Shown piece after piece: positions 34,171 to 47,064 of a stretch of 64,000 nt of DNA. The position numbers and the translations under genes were made by a program. Under the pieces are notes generated by a model, which was not told the origin of the DNA, searched no databases, and worked only from the letters and a program-made list of their open reading frames with translations. Source of the DNA: Casuarina equisetifolia (lineage: Eukaryota; Streptophyta; Magnoliopsida; Fagales; Casuarinaceae); the NCBI GenBank assembly GCA_028551475.1, contig CM052355.1, positions 30,903,580-30,967,579 of the forward strand, read 5' to 3'. Position 1 is the stretch's first letter; each line of letters opens with the position of its first letter.

Positions 34171-34556
34171 TTTAGTTGTATTTAGAGTGGGTCAATCTAG
34201 CCACCCTAGTTGACACGGTTCCAAATACGAAATCCGAATGTGTCACATCCCTAGGAACAATGGTGTGGTCTCAGAACTAAAGTGAACATCGAAGATAAAA
34301 ACAACTATAGATGAAAAGTCAATTCCAAGTGGGAGTCCATACAACAATAGAAAATCAATAGAAAAGTTCAAAAGATTGAAAGCTTACGTTCTCTTTTTAA
34401 TGAAAATTGATACTTAGATTTAATTACAAAATAATTCTTTAGCAATTCATAGTCCTTACTTTCTGTTAAATAAACCTAGGTCCTAAACCAATATGGCTGA
34501 ATTTTAGACTTCTAACATAATTGAGTTTTGAATATTTTAAACCCTAAATCTTATTT
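34171..34556. other. Repeat-like flank of the LINE insertion
   Basis: The sequence interrupted by the LINE (34440-34570 continuing at 36991-37110) has AGCCCAAGCC, CTTAATATTAAA and TTGAGTTTTGAA words loosely like the middle of the LTR at 32640-33000, so the target may itself be a decayed LTR. Confidence 0.4.
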
Positions 34557-34570
34557 AAGAGAAAATATAA

Positions 34571-36976
34571 TATTTTTTTAGTGGAAAGGTAAATTGTATT
34601 AATACATATTAAAGTACAAAAGCACAGGGTCATACCCTAGTATTTCAAAAGTCACCATATCTATGAAAAGATGGAAGTTGTAAGCCTCCAAATCTCACTC
34701 AAAATGACATTGCATTGAAAAGATTTTATATTTCCAAACAAAGAAACTTTCTCTCATACTATCTTTTTTATTTTTGCTAAGAGAATAGGGATATCCATTA
34801 TTTTTCCTTGAAAACGTCTTCTATTTCATTCAGCCCATATACAATAAATACAAGCTAAGAAAGATATCTTGAGAAGTTTGGCGGCTAAATCCCTTCCTTT
34901 TACTGTTTTGATCATCTATTGTAGTTCTTCATTCCATCCTTCAATGTCACGTCGAATTCCATTCTAAGCAAGAATATTTTTCCAAATCATCCTTGTCCAT
35001 GCACATTCAAAAAAGAGATGACTTCTATTTTCTAAATGAGATTGACAAAAATCACAATATGTGTTTACCAAAGGAAGCCATCGTACAATTTTTGTTACTG
35101 TAGAAAGTCTGTCCCTACAAACAAGCCATCCAATGAAATTATATTTGCTAATGCCACTTGTCCAAATTAAATTATACCAATCCACTGTTTCTCCAACTTG
35201 CCAAAAATCGTTATAAATCTTTTGGCAACAATATGTAGGACTCGAGAGAACAAAGGTAAGTATGGGCCTTAACTTGAGGAGACCCCGCCAACTCCAAGCC
35301 ATGGTAACTTTTATGTCCAACTGCATTACTGAGGTTCTTTTACACTTTGTATTGTGAATCCATTTACTCCATAATGAGCCTTCTGGGAGATTAATGAGAT
35401 TCTAAAGCATACATCCTAAAAGGACTTTATTCCAAATTTTGAGGTTCAGTAAACTTAATCCCCCTTCCTTCTTTGATGAACAAACAGTTTGCCAAGCTAC
35501 TTTGTGAGAATGATGCATATCTATATTACCTACCTATAAGAATTTCCTTATCTTCTTCTCAATCTCATAAATAGTCTACTTTGGCAATAAAAAGACTGGC
35601 ATCCAAAATGTGCAAATAGAAATGAGGACAGATTTCGCCAATTGTAATCTTCCTGCATAGTTTAGATGTTTCATTCCCCAACCTTCTATTCTTCCAAATA
35701 TTTTATCCGTTAGACCTTTACAATCAACTTGAGTTAGTCTTTTCGTGATAAAATGAACTCCAAGATATCTAATAGGGAGTGAACCCTTCAGGAAAGGAGT
35801 ATGATCAAGTATAAGAAGTTGTTCTTGCTCCGATAACCTAGAAAAGAAAATTTGACATTTACTTGGGTTATACTTTAAGCCTGTAAGATCAGCAAATTCC
35901 TCCAAAGCTTCCATAAAACATAGGATCGAGTTCACATCACCATGAGAGAAGAGAAATAAATGAGTGATTTTTTTCGATTTGCAGTGCCAATGAAATTTAA
36001 ACACCACGTAGAGGTTTTTGAAATAATGATTTTGTTGAGTATCTCCATAACCAATACAAATAAATATAGAGATAAGGGATCACCTTATCGTAATCCATTA
36101 GTGCCTTTAAAGTATCCTGCATGTTCTCCATTGAAATTGATTGAAAATCTTGTTGTAGTAATACACTTACTGATAAGATCAACCAAGTATTGGGGGGTGT
36201 TAATGGCTTTCAAAACTCTTAATAATGCATCCCATTTGACCATGTCATATGCTTTCATAAGATCAATTTTTATGGCAACACATTTACCTTTGTCTCCCTT
36301 ATGATAGTTATGCAATAGTTCCTAGCAAAGCATAATATTCTCTAAAATCTGTCGCCCTATAATGAAAGCTATTTGATTGTGACTAACCATTGAAGGTAAA
36401 ATGAGGCTTATCATATCAACAAGCATCTTAGAAATGATTTTATATATAACATTACAATATGTTATTGGTCGGTAATCCTTTGTGCAACTTGGATTCGAAA
36501 CTTTAGGGACTAAAAAGAGCAATGTTGAATTTGTAGCTTTCAGCAAGTTCCTAGAAAAAAAAAACCTATAATACACCATCTTCTACATCCCTTCCAATGA
36601 TAAGCCATGCTTTCTTATAAAACAAACTATTATAACCATTGGGTTTAGGAGCTTTAAAATCATGAATGCCCCAAAGTGCTTTAATAACATCAGAACGTTC
36701 AAAATTTGACAAATTAAGCAATTCACTAATGTCCTCTTGGAATAGAGAAGTATACCTTTCAGAGTTGATAGGAATACTTCTAGAGTTGCCAAGAATTGAT
36801 TGATAATAGGAAATAATAGCAAATCTCAATTCCTGCCTGTTTGTAATAATAGAGCCATCCTCTAGTACCAATTTATTGATCTTGTTTTGAGCTCTCCTCC
36901 ACATCAATGTTGCAAAGAAAATCTTACTATTGTTATCCCCTTCTTTTAACCATATGTTCCTTGACTTTTGTTTGAG
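34571..36976 (-). mobile_element. 5'-truncated L1-type LINE with ORF2 reverse-transcriptase relic and 14-bp TSD
   Basis: Minus-strand order, from high to low coordinates: RT N-terminal region (36566-36907), LLFLVPKVSNPSCTKDYRPI (about 36520), KCVAIKIDLMKAYDMVKWDA (RT motif with first catalytic Asp, about 36270), NPSKCQIFFSRL and IRYLGVHFI (about 35770-35880), and the zf-RVT zinc region CDFCQSHLENRSHLFFECAW (about 35030). The catalytic FADD box is degraded, replaced by FSHGD near 35930. Stops and frameshifts separate the pieces. The + strand TATTTTTTTA at the low end is the short poly(A). AAGAGAAAATATAA at 34557-34570 and 36977-36990 is the target-site duplication. About 2.4 kb remains of an element usually near 6 kb. 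Confidence 0.93.
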
Positions 36977-36990
36977 AAGAGAAAATATAA

Positions 36991-37629
36991 ATTAAAACCT
37001 AATTATCTAATAAACTCAATAATAATATAAAACTTAATATTAAAGATGTGAAGCCCAAGCCTATCTTAGCTCCCTTGGGTCCTAACAGAATGATGATTTC
37101 ATAATCAATCATAAAGGTGAAATGACATCTTTTCGGAAGTAAGATAGATGAAGCTTAGTGCACATCATTTTTATATTTAGCTCCGAAGGCAACCCATCGC
37201 GACCTTGTCATGGCTTTAGCTGGCATTGACAATCATTGACAATATATTGAAGACTAAGTAAGCCGACCAAGAATGAAGAACATGCTATTTCTCAAAAATT
37301 ACGAACACCTTCCCATTCTTTTCAATGTGATCCGGACACTCTAGACCTCGATTCTTGGCTTTGATCCAACTCCGAAGCTTGTTTGCTCACTAGTCGATGC
37401 TATTTTCAATTGACTTAGAAAAAAAAGTATGGAGACACCATACTGCCCTAAACAAGTGCCAGGAAAACAGAGCTTACCATGTTGAGTTACGTCATAGGCA
37501 ATGCTTGATTCCAACGACAAACATTAGGTTTTGTAAAGTTTCACTACCTAATGGTAGAGACATGTACACTTCTTCTTGCAAGTTACCAAAGACAGACATT
37601 TTTTCTACAAAAGGTTGATACAAAGGCCA
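36991..37629. other. Spacer, no supported gene
   Basis: After the LINE the interrupted repeat-like sequence continues to about 37110. 37130-37620 is mixed-composition sequence with no recognised protein. Confidence 0.4.
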
Positions 37630-38030
37630 CTACTTTGTTACTGCAATGGATAGGACACATATGATAGATCTCATGTTTACTATGGGTGCAAACATCTCAT
37701 CCTAGTCTACACCTAGCTTTTGTGCATATCCTTTTGCAAGACGTCTTGCCTTATATCTTTTAATAGAACCATTAGTTAAGTAGAAATCCTTAAAGATCAA
37801 CCGCCTACTTGCCTTTGGGAAGCATAACACTAGATCCCAAGTACCATTCTTTTCAAGAGTTGAAATTTGCCAAGATTTTATAATGCCTTGCCTTATATCT
37901 TTCAATAGAACCGTAAGCTAGGTAGAAATCCTTTAAGATTAACTACTTCTTGCCTTGGGGAAGCATAACACTAGGTCCTAAGTACCATTCTTTTCAAAAG
38001 CTAAAATTTGCCAAGATTTTCTTTTGGATT
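37630..38030 (-). mobile_element. Ty1/copia reverse-transcriptase relic with local tandem duplication
   Basis: The minus frame has KNGTWDLVLCFPKASRRLIF, then GSIKRYKARRLAKGYAQKLG, followed after a stop by DEMFAPIVNMRSI. This is the start of copia reverse transcriptase (TW-LV-P-G, K-R-KARLVAKGY-Q-G, ETFAPV). The block 37740-37885 is repeated, diverged, at 37886-38025, and ATTTGCCAAGATTTT appears a third time near 38050. No catalytic YVDD part remains. Confidence 0.8.
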
Positions 38031-38339
38031 CTTGACCTTTCACCTAAAAACAATTTGCCAAGATTTTATAGTGGTAGCCATAATAAGACTTAGGTTCACT
38101 AATGGAAAAAATAAAAGATAAAAATGTAGAATGGGGAGCAAAAAATACACTACAGGAAACATCCATTGAGAGGTTTCTTTAGGATCTGAACTTAGGTTCA
38201 ACGATTTATTATGAGAAAGCTTAGGAGAGGGATGTGGTTGGTGTGTCATTGGGATCGTGGGGAAACCTGTAGACACATGTAGACAAAAAGAATTAGTCAA
38301 TCTTTTGCCTAAGTTAAGTAGTAGTTGATCCATATAGGC
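38031..38339 (-). other. Possible copia linker region
   Basis: A 97-codon minus frame (38040-38333) is rich in P, S and H, as in the spacer between integrase and reverse transcriptase of copia elements. It lies directly upstream of the RT relic in that orientation. No conserved domain. Confidence 0.35.
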
Positions 38340-40740
38340 TTTGGTGAATCAAGAGCAAAAGCTGTAATAGAATAACATAATCTGAACATATAGTCTAAGT
38401 AGAAAATATTAAGGCTCCCTAGCCTCACAAGGCTAGCTTTAGTTCAGCTCTCAGAGGTACCTCACCACACTAAAAAAATCATAGGACCTCTCCTTCCCCA
38501 TCCAAAAGATCAAATTCCATTCAAAGATCAGAATCATACCGTAAGCAGGCAAGGTCAACTCAAGAAGTGGAAGTTGTGAAATGGAAGAAGACTAAGAAAA
38601 AAGAAGAAAATTAGGGCTTAATTTATATGCAGCTTGCCTTTAACTGTGCTTTGTCAGTCAACTAAGTAGGGCTTATAGACCTTGAAAGGTCTCCTTTGTC
38701 TAGGAGCCTTTTCTTCTTATGAATGATGAAAGGTGTTTTATAGTTGCATGACTGAAGCTCTCACTTCTTTCACCCCTCTCGGGGGGGTTGACTATATAAG
38801 CATATTAGCTTTAATAAGCAGCATGAAAACTTCATGAAAGGCTTAATGACCTGGTATGGTAGAAAGGCTTAACTCGTGTGAGCTTTCGGGGCATAAACCA
38901 TAACAGATGGTTGATAGTGAGACAACAAATTGCATAACATTTAAAAAAAAATGGCATTCATTATGCATATATGAACTTCTTGTTTTAGAGAGAGCGAGAG
39001 ATGGCAAAAGGAAAACAAAGAATTTCCTGTTGAACCAAAAAAAAAAAAAAGGTTGAGCTACTTTTTAAAACGGGCAAGTAGGTTGAGTAAAGGTGCTTTC
39101 TTAAAGCCAATAATCCATTTAACATAAGACCCAATTGGTAACGGGGCAAAATCCTTGTTTTTATCACCATAGTCATTAAATGATTGGGGTGAGCCAATGA
39201 AAACTTCAATGAAGGCCTTAAATCATTGAACTAGGTGACTACATTTTCTTTTGAGAAGATAATGAAGTTCAAGCATCATTCAAAGAAGACTTTTTCTTAT
39301 TCCTTACCTAAGAAATTTTAGTGACTTGCCTCCCCTCACCCTCGGGGAACTACTATTTCAATCTAAGTTCTTAAAAGGATCCATCTTATCAAAAAGAAAT
39401 TCCCCTTCACCGAGTGTGGGAGGTCTCATCACCCTTCCTTTCGAGTAATGTGGACCTTCCCCCAAGATTTCTTATGCCGAAGAGATTTCTTATGCCGAAG
39501 AGATTTCTAATGCCGAGTCACCGAGTATCAAGAAAGAAATGGTCTCATTCATCTCAAAACTACTCATCTCTTATTGGCATCTCTCAAGCCTTGGTTAGAT
39601 ACTCATTTGCTTGGCTTCCAACCTAAAAGCAGCCTATCTCTTATATACATTAGGACCAAACTCAATTGATTCAACTCAAGCAATCACGGCTTCTTCAAGG
39701 TGTGAGGAAATCAAACCTTCATTCACTCGGTCAAGGACTTGGGCGCATATCGATTTGGTTTGAGGACCAATTTGTTTTGAAAAATTACGGTGGGTGGATA
39801 GGGCCCATGTTAAACCAATTGGGCTCATAGAATACTTTAGGGCTGGAGTGAAGAGCTTAAAAAGCACCTATTAAGAACTGTATAAAAATGGGCCATGAAC
39901 TACATAAGGACTAAGGCTCCCTTTACTGAAAAAAGGAAGATGAGACATGTAGGCTGTGCCATTCAAAAAAAAAAGGGTATGATTGATCATCCATTTCGTT
40001 AGTCAGATCTATGATTAGACAATGATATACCTTATGTAATAAATCAGACATCTTAGCACCGAAAAAGACAAAGAATGAAGGCTCTATAGGATGGATTTTG
40101 CTTAATGAAAGAGAATCCAACCTATATTGGAATATAGGGTTATCCTTCGCGGCGGTCGAACCAGCATCCTCATATTTTCTTTTCTATTTGTCTTTTATTT
40201 TATGGTTTGACAGCAATTTCAAATCCACTTTGGTTCTCTAAAAGGCTGTCTTTGATGGGAACAAACCTATGCCCGTATGGCACCTGAAAGATCTCTTTCA
40301 ATAACCCCAAAGAGTGTGGAGAGGTTGATCTACAGGCAAGATGTTTGTGACATCACTTACATTCATATTCATGAATGCGACGAGTTCTCTGTATGTCGAA
40401 ACATGCTTATGACACACATGATTTTGGTTTCTTTCATGCTATTTGTCTTCTACGTTGATAGAGTTGTTTTCTCCCAAAACTTGTTTATAAAAAAGGTTAT
40501 ATTTTTATTTTAAAGACAATTTTCAAGCAGGATTTAAATGAAATATTCTTTTAAGTAAAGGAATGAAACATTTTAACTAAACGTTTTGTTTTCATATGAA
40601 TTGATTGGCGTGTTTTGCTTCCCCGCAAACCTGACCTTCCCTCTTCATGACCACCATCAGATGACAATCTTAAGTAAACTCCATTATGGTTCCATTCATG
40701 TCAAGGCTTACGATTAGGTGAAAGTGGTGAATTCCGGCAG
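38340..40740. other. Possible mitochondrial DNA insert (NUMT), about 2.4 kb
   Basis: Base composition rises compared with the flanks, and phrases such as CACCCCTCTCGGGGGG, CCTCACCCTCGGGGAACTAC and CCTTCGCGGCGGTCGAACC are typical of plant mitochondrial intergenic DNA. An 11-codon stretch near 39470-39515 repeats TTTCTTATGCCGAAGAGA two to three times. No mitochondrial gene or tRNA was recognised, so this rests on texture. Boundaries are approximate. Confidence 0.35.
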
Positions 40741-43064
40741 CCAACCATGTAAAAAACCAAGAATTATGAGTTCAAGCAATAATGTTATAAACTCTTTTGT
40801 TTTCTTCATATGCTATTTTTAAGGGAAGATAATTCTGCATCTAAATTATGAGTCACAACAAGATTTTTATTTTATTTTATTTGAATTATGGGTTCCCATG
40901 CTATGCCACAAGCTTATTTACTTTTTAAAAAATAATTTTTAACAAAATTACAATTTTTTCAGATATATAAATAAATACTTAAACAATTTGAAGATGAGTT
41001 TCCACATTTGAATTATAGAGGTTGGACCTTGTATCTTGCAAGCATTTTTGCTTTGGTTTTGTTGAAGATTGTCCCACATCGATCCCGGATGTCGAGTTTC
41101 TCAGTTTTATTAGTAGTGGTATTCTAGCCTTTAGAGAAGTGGGGGAAGGAATTCATTTGTTATCTTTGATTAACCCGTAACTACTTCCGACTCCCCCCTT
41201 ATCGATGTTGACTATTGATTCTAGCCTTTAGAGAAGTGGGGGAAGGAAAGGATCTCATGACATCCATTACGGGAAGAACATGGGGTTTCAAACCTCACAA
41301 TAAGAGAAAGATTCCAAACAAGTACAAAGAAGACAACAAAAGAAGTGGGTTTCAAATAGAGGAAAGTTGGAGTTTTTATATAACAAAGATGAGAATAAGA
41401 GAAAGATAAGAAATGAAAGTACTAGGCTAGTATTAATGTCAAACAATGTAAACAAAGCTTCTTGATCTAATAGATAAAGGCTCATGCAAAATGCTTGACT
41501 ATTTTTGTATGAAGGTGATGATTCCTATTTATAGTAATAGTTCTAAATATTATATTACAAGAAAAAATGACAGTCACACTTTCTGACACAAAGAAAACGA
41601 AAGATAACACAAACAATAAATGGTCGCTTACTAACTCAACACTTTCTTCAAGAGGAAAAGGTTTCATCATTGCAACAAGTTGTTTCCTTCGTCATCACAG
41701 TTCTGTAACATTTTTGTAAAGGCTGCATTCCTTTAGTTTTTATAGTATTGTGGGCTACTTGGTCTTGGGTTTTTAGCATAAGGATCACTAAGGAACTCTA
41801 CCTCCGGTAGAGGTGGAAATGAGATCTAACCAAACTCCTCAACATACGAAGTCATTGGTTCCAATTTGATATTTCCATGTATATTACCATGGGGAACATA
41901 GGTTGAGCCACTTTTGAAGGCATGATAAAAGTTGCAAGGAATATAATTTAATATGCAAGTAGGTAAGTTAAGGTCAAGGAAGTTACCTTTAATCAGAAGT
42001 GATGCTTCCTTAGCATACAAAGTATAATTAATTAAGGCTTCATGCATAGTATGGTGTGCATGGATACATGAAGCTGCATGCAACACATGTTGGACATAGG
42101 CAATGTGTGCCCCAAAGGGAAGTGAGAATCTATGATGAGTCATGATAACCAGCATGAACTAGCATATGCAAAGTAAATTCCTTTATTTCAATATGTTATA
42201 TCCTCTCTGGAGGTGGAGTTCTCTTTATTCAGTAGTTCATTTCCCGCCTAGAGTGAAGGTTAGCCATTTGATTTATATGGTTACATTGAATTAGCCATAA
42301 TAGGAGTTTATAGCCTTTGTTTGATGGGTTAGGGTACTACGCTTCTTAACACATGTCATGTTGGATTTGAATGAATAGAAATAAAAGTTAAATTCCATAA
42401 GAAAAACTGAAATTTAACTTTAACATATGAATTCAAGCAATATAGGAGTGGGAGACTTAAAAAGTTATAGTAAGAAATAACACATCATAAGGTGTGAGAC
42501 GAATTCCTTTTAAATATTCCTATTGAGCTACCGAATAAGTATGGTAGGTTAAGTCTGGAAATTCGTAAATTAGCAATTGGTAAACTAGTAAAATAAACAC
42601 CCACAAATCATTCTTTTATTCAATCAATATCACTTAGGAGTGCTTATATTGGAAACTCAAATGTGATAATTCAAAGGAAAAAAAAGGCCAACCTTTCTTT
42701 CTTGTATACCTACCTTGAATTCTTCTCTCTTTCTTTGATTGAATCCCTTGGTTCATTCTTTAAAAAGAGTTGTCCCTTGTCTGTATTAGTCATCTTTATG
42801 GCAATCTTTCTTGATACATAAAGCATGGTCAAAGCTTTTCGATTAAGGTACTAGGGCTCACTAAACTATTAAGAAATAGCTTTCGGCCTATAATCTCTTG
42901 AAAGTGCTTTTGTTTTCTTTTTAACTAAGCCTTCCCTCTTTAGAGGAAATTATCCACTATTAGAAAGTTTTATAATCAAATGAATTTTTTTTTTGCAATA
43001 AATTTAAAAACCATAATAACCCTTTGGTAGAAAATAAAATTTAAAAATTTACATTAGTCTTACG
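40741..43064. other. Spacer with one unassigned minus frame and short repeats
   Basis: TTCTAGCCTTTAGAGAAGTG and the following GGGGGAAGGAA occur at about 41121 and 41218, a short direct repeat about 97 bp apart. A 109-codon minus frame at 41826-42155 (beginning MLVIMTHHRFSLPFG) looks protein-like but is unassigned; the neighbourhood suggests a retroelement. Nothing else supported. Confidence 0.4.
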
Positions 43065-43199
43065 TGATTTCATGTAGTTGTGGCTACCTTGCTCTTTCCA
43101 CCAAACACAATTTTGGGGAGCCTAATAACATTTCTAGGATAGGGACACAGTGTGAGCTGAGGCCCTTACACCTACTAAACTCAATGTTTGGCCCAATGA
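43065..43199 (-). repeat. Truncated LTR (copy A) of small non-coding retroelement
   Basis: About 135 bases match the right ends of LTR B and LTR C (CCACCAAACAC...GAGCCTAAT...CTCAATG...CC.AATGA). The match stops abruptly near 43065, so the other ~780 bases of this LTR are lost. Confidence 0.7.
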
Positions 43200-44168
43200 T
43201 CCTCCCTCTTAGCAAGCTAACACATATAAAAGCATACACTAGAATGTTTTATATTAAAAAGCTTACATGTTGGTCTAAATCACATTGAATTTGGACATCG
43301 TACATGCCCTTACACTACAAGCTTTATGGTCAACTTAGTTAACCATTGACCCAATGGGTTAACCACTGACTGTTGTCTACTTCAAGTTAACTAAACTAGC
43401 TTTGATCAAATGGGTTGAGCCAAGCTAACTTATATGGGCCGGATTGTGACTTGTGTGGGTTAAACCCGTTGGCCCATATGGGCTGAGCTAGCTTACCCGA
43501 ATAGGCTAGATTGGCCAAACTTGAATGGCTTGGATTGGGTAGACCTAAATAGGCCAAACTAGCCTAACTTGAATGGGCAACACCTAGTTGGCCCATTGAC
43601 TGAATGGGTCAAATCAGGTTGACCCAAGTGAACCAAATTGAGTTCAACTAAATTTGGATCAAGTTGACCTAATCCAATTTGAGCTACTCCACAAATCGGG
43701 TTAGAAACTCATTGCTTGGGTTGAAAATGACTCAAATAGATCGTAAACAAATTTGTTTACAATCCCTCAATCTATGCATTTTTGTACATATCAACTACCA
43801 ATAGTAGCTAAAGTCACTAGTAGACAGCAAAAAATGCCTTATTTGGGTTGATTAATACCCAAAACTTATTAAGAATGAAGAAATTGATGAAATTAGAAAA
43901 ATATCTTTTGTAAATGCAATTAAGCCATTAATTGACATCCAAATCTGTAGATCTACATTTTTTGCAACAATAATGCTGAAATTTGCAAAATAAAACTTGA
44001 TTAGATCTAAATTTGTTTGATTTAAGATTTGGAATTTTTTTTAATTGAAAAATGAATTTTTCATACAAAACTCAAATAAAAACAAAAAGCTTTTAAAACT
44101 ATAAAAATTGACCCAACAAAACAACTTTTTGAGTTTTAGACTCAATCTACAATGGCTTTAATACCACA
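43200..44168 (-). mobile_element. Non-coding internal region (copy AB) with PBS
   Basis: On the minus strand the sequence runs from a primer-binding site TGGTATTAAAGCC (44154-44166, two bases inside LTR B) to a purine-rich tract AAGAGGGAGGA (about 43200-43212) beside LTR A. These are the two internal landmarks of an LTR retrotransposon, with an initiator-Met tRNA primer. No gag or pol is coded in the ~970 bases. Much of 43330-43640 consists of short GGGC/GGCC-containing units (see tandem feature). Confidence 0.75.
43380..43640. repeat. Short degenerate tandem units, type TGGATTGGCCTAACCTAAATGGGC
   Basis: Units of about 20-24 bases with alternating GGGCTGGATTGGCC and TAACCTAAAT words repeat many times here and at about 45370-45545 and 47320-47540 in the other internal copies. 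They contain no open frame. Confidence 0.7.
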
Positions 44169-45078
44169 TGTTAGGATTTAATCGATGTCTAATGAGATTG
44201 AAAAGCTCAGGATTTGTGTAGTTAGATCTAAAATAACAAATAAACATAATTAGATGAAAACATACCATACTATTATCTTTTAAAAATATCCATAAATGCA
44301 AAATTTAATCTTTAGATTAAATGCATTGGCTCAATGAGAGAAGCTAAAGGATTGTAGCTTTACAAGAATGAAGCCTTTCATAAACCTAATGCTCTATATA
44401 AAATACTTATGTACTATGAGCTAGAGGATAGGACCTAGTTGTAACTTTATGTGCTACCAAACACGCCCAATCACTACAATCCTATTTGGCAAGCCACAGC
44501 CCACACTAGCTAGTAAAGTCATTTCAATAGTGTCATAAGAAATAGATTTCATGTGCGTGAAAAGCCATGAAAACATATTCTATACAAAAGGTCTTAGCTC
44601 TCTTTCCCATCTCTCTTATAAGTGAAAACACATTTTTCTCTCATCTTAAAAAGCATTCATTTATCACAAGTAAAAATGTATTGGTGATTGTGACATGCAC
44701 TCTCTTTACTCTCCTTTGTCTATAATAAAAAAACATATAAGCATAAAAAACATGAGGTTGGTTGGATCTTTCTCCATTGATCTCTCTCTTTCCCCTTTGT
44801 CTATCTTATATAATAACTTTCTCTTAACTAAGAGTGGTCCTCCATTGTATGCCAAACATGAGATACAGACGCCAATGCTAACTTATATAGAACCATATAA
44901 AACCATACAAACCTCAACCTTGCCAAACTATTGGAATACATTGGGGATTGTTTTCACAACTTGTTCTTTGCTTTTTCCACCAAACATGATTTTGGAGAGC
45001 CTAATCACATCCCTAAGAGTGAGGCATAAAGTGAGTTGAGACACTCACACCTACAAAACTCAATGATCAGCCTAACGA
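44169..45078 (-). repeat. LTR (copy B), about 910 bp
   Basis: Bounded by TGTTAGGATTTAATC on the left (+ strand) and CAGCCTAACGA on the right, next to the primer-binding site on one side and a polypurine tract (minus AAGGGGGAGGT, 45079-45090) on the other. It aligns along its length with LTR C (46142-47064). Open frames in it (44695-45039) are not genes. Confidence 0.8.
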
Positions 45079-46141
45079 ACCTCCCCCTTGGCAAGCCAAA
45101 ACAATCTACATTAGCAGAATTAGATCACAAAGTGTCGAAACCAACTTATATGAAGCTCAAAGCATATAAAATCATAAACAAGAATGTGCTATATTAAAAA
45201 ACTCACATGTTGGTCTAAATTATATTGATTTGGACATTATACATGCCTTTACACACACTCTAAGCTTTTTGGTCAACTTGGTTGACTATTGACCAAATGG
45301 GTTAATTGCTAACCATTGTCTAATTTAGGTTGACTAAACCAAGTTAGACCAGATGGGTTAAGCAAATTGTGACTCATGTGGCTTGAATCCATTGGCCCAA
45401 GTGGGCTGAGTTGGCTTACCTGAATGGGTTGGATTGGCCTGGCCTAAATGGGTTGGACTAACCTAAACTAACCTAAATGGGCTAGACCAGCCTAATCTAG
45501 ATGGGCTAGGTTGACTTGAATGGGCTAGACCTAGTTGGCCATTGACCGAATAGGCCAAATTAGGTTGAACAAAGAGAGCCAAATTAAGTTAAACCAAATT
45601 TGGATTAGGTTGACTTAATCCAATTTGGGTTGCTTTGTGAATCAAGCTAAAAACTCATTGCATGGGTAAAAAATAACCCGAACGGTGACTCGAATAGATT
45701 GCAAAATAATTGTTTACAATCCATCAATCTATGCATTTTTACATAGATTCACCACCAAGAATAGCTAGAGTTGCTAGTAAATAGTAGAAAATACACTATT
45801 TGGCCTGATTAATCCTTAAAATCGAGTAAGAATAAAGAAATTAATGAAACTGAAAAAATATATTTATAGATGTGATTAAAGCTATTAATCAACATCCAAA
45901 TTTGTAGATCTACCTATTTTTGCAACAATAATGCTAAAAATTACAAAAAGAAACCTAATTAGATCTAAATTTTGTTTAAATTTGATTCAATTTGAGATTT
46001 GGAAATTTTTTTCTAATACAAAAAATGAATTTTTTGTACAAAACCCAAATAAAAGCAAAAAACTTTTGAAACTACAAAAATTGACCCAACAAAACAACTT
46101 TTTAGTTTTTAGACCTGATCTACAAAGGCTCTAATACCACA
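45079..46141 (-). mobile_element. Non-coding internal region (copy BC) with PBS and PPT
   Basis: Same organisation as 43200-44168: minus-strand primer site TGGTATTAGAGCC (complement of 46127-46139) next to LTR C, polypurine tract next to LTR B, tandem GGGCTAG/GGCC units at 45370-45545, no coding capacity. Confidence 0.78.
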
Positions 46142-47064
46142 TGTTAGCATTTAATCATATTAAATAAGATTGAAAACCCAGGATTTGCGTAGTTAGATAT
46201 AAAATAACAAACAAACATAGGTAGATGAAAACATACCATACTATTATCTCTTATGAACACCCACAAATGTGAAATTCGATCTTCAAGTTAAATGTATATT
46301 CTCTATTCTAATTCTAAAGGCATTGGCTCAATAAGAGAAACTAAAGGATTGTAGCTTTGTAAGAATGAAGCCTTTCATAACCTTAATGCTCTATATAGTA
46401 TGCTTATGTACTATGAGTTAAAAGATAAGACCTAACTTTAACCTTATGTGATACTAAATAAGTCCACTCATCACGGCTCTATTTGGAAAGCCATGGCCCA
46501 CATCAACCAATAAAGCCATTTCGACGGTGCCGCAAGAAATAGATTTGGTGTGCATGAAAAGCCATGAAAGCACCTTCTATACAAAAAGTCTTAGGTTTCT
46601 TTCCCATCTTTCTTACAAGTGAACACATTTTTCTCTTATTTGAAAATGTATTTCTTTCATGAGTGAAAAAGTATTTGGTGATTGTGACATGCACTCTTTT
46701 TGCTTTCCTTTGTCTATAATAAAAAAACATATATGTATAAAAAACATGAGGTTGGTTGGATCCTTATCCATTACTCTCTCTCCCCCCTTTGTTTGTCTTG
46801 TACAACAACTCTCTCTCAACTAAGAGTTGTCTTCCATTGTGTGCCAAACTTATAGACACCAACGTTGGCTTATATTTGACCATATAAAGCCATGTAAGTC
46901 TCAACCTTGCCAAACTGTTGGAATGTTTTAGGGATGGTTTCCATAACTTACTCTTTGCTCTTTCCACCAAACACAACTTTAGGGGGCTTAATAACATCCC
47001 ATGAGTGGGACATAAAGTGAGATGAGCCCTTCACACCTATTAAACTCAATGTTTAGCCTAATGA
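46142..47064 (-). repeat. LTR (copy C), about 923 bp
   Basis: Starts TGTTAGCATTTAATC after the primer-site complement and ends GCCTAATGA before a polypyrimidine run (TCCTCCCCTC). Diverged but collinear with LTR B. With the region 45079-46141 and LTR B it makes a complete element of about 2.9 kb (44169-47064). Confidence 0.8.

Noticed and set aside
40140..40175. Possible tRNA T-arm (GGCGGTCGAACC)
   Set aside because: Neither strand gives complementary T-stem, anticodon or acceptor arms around it.
41826..42155. Minus 109-codon frame as a real gene
   Set aside because: No domain recognised, no clear promoter or splice context, and it lies among retroelement debris; kept only as a note.
44695..45039. 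114-codon + frame
   Set aside because: It lies wholly within LTR B of the non-coding element and is not conserved as a frame in LTR C.
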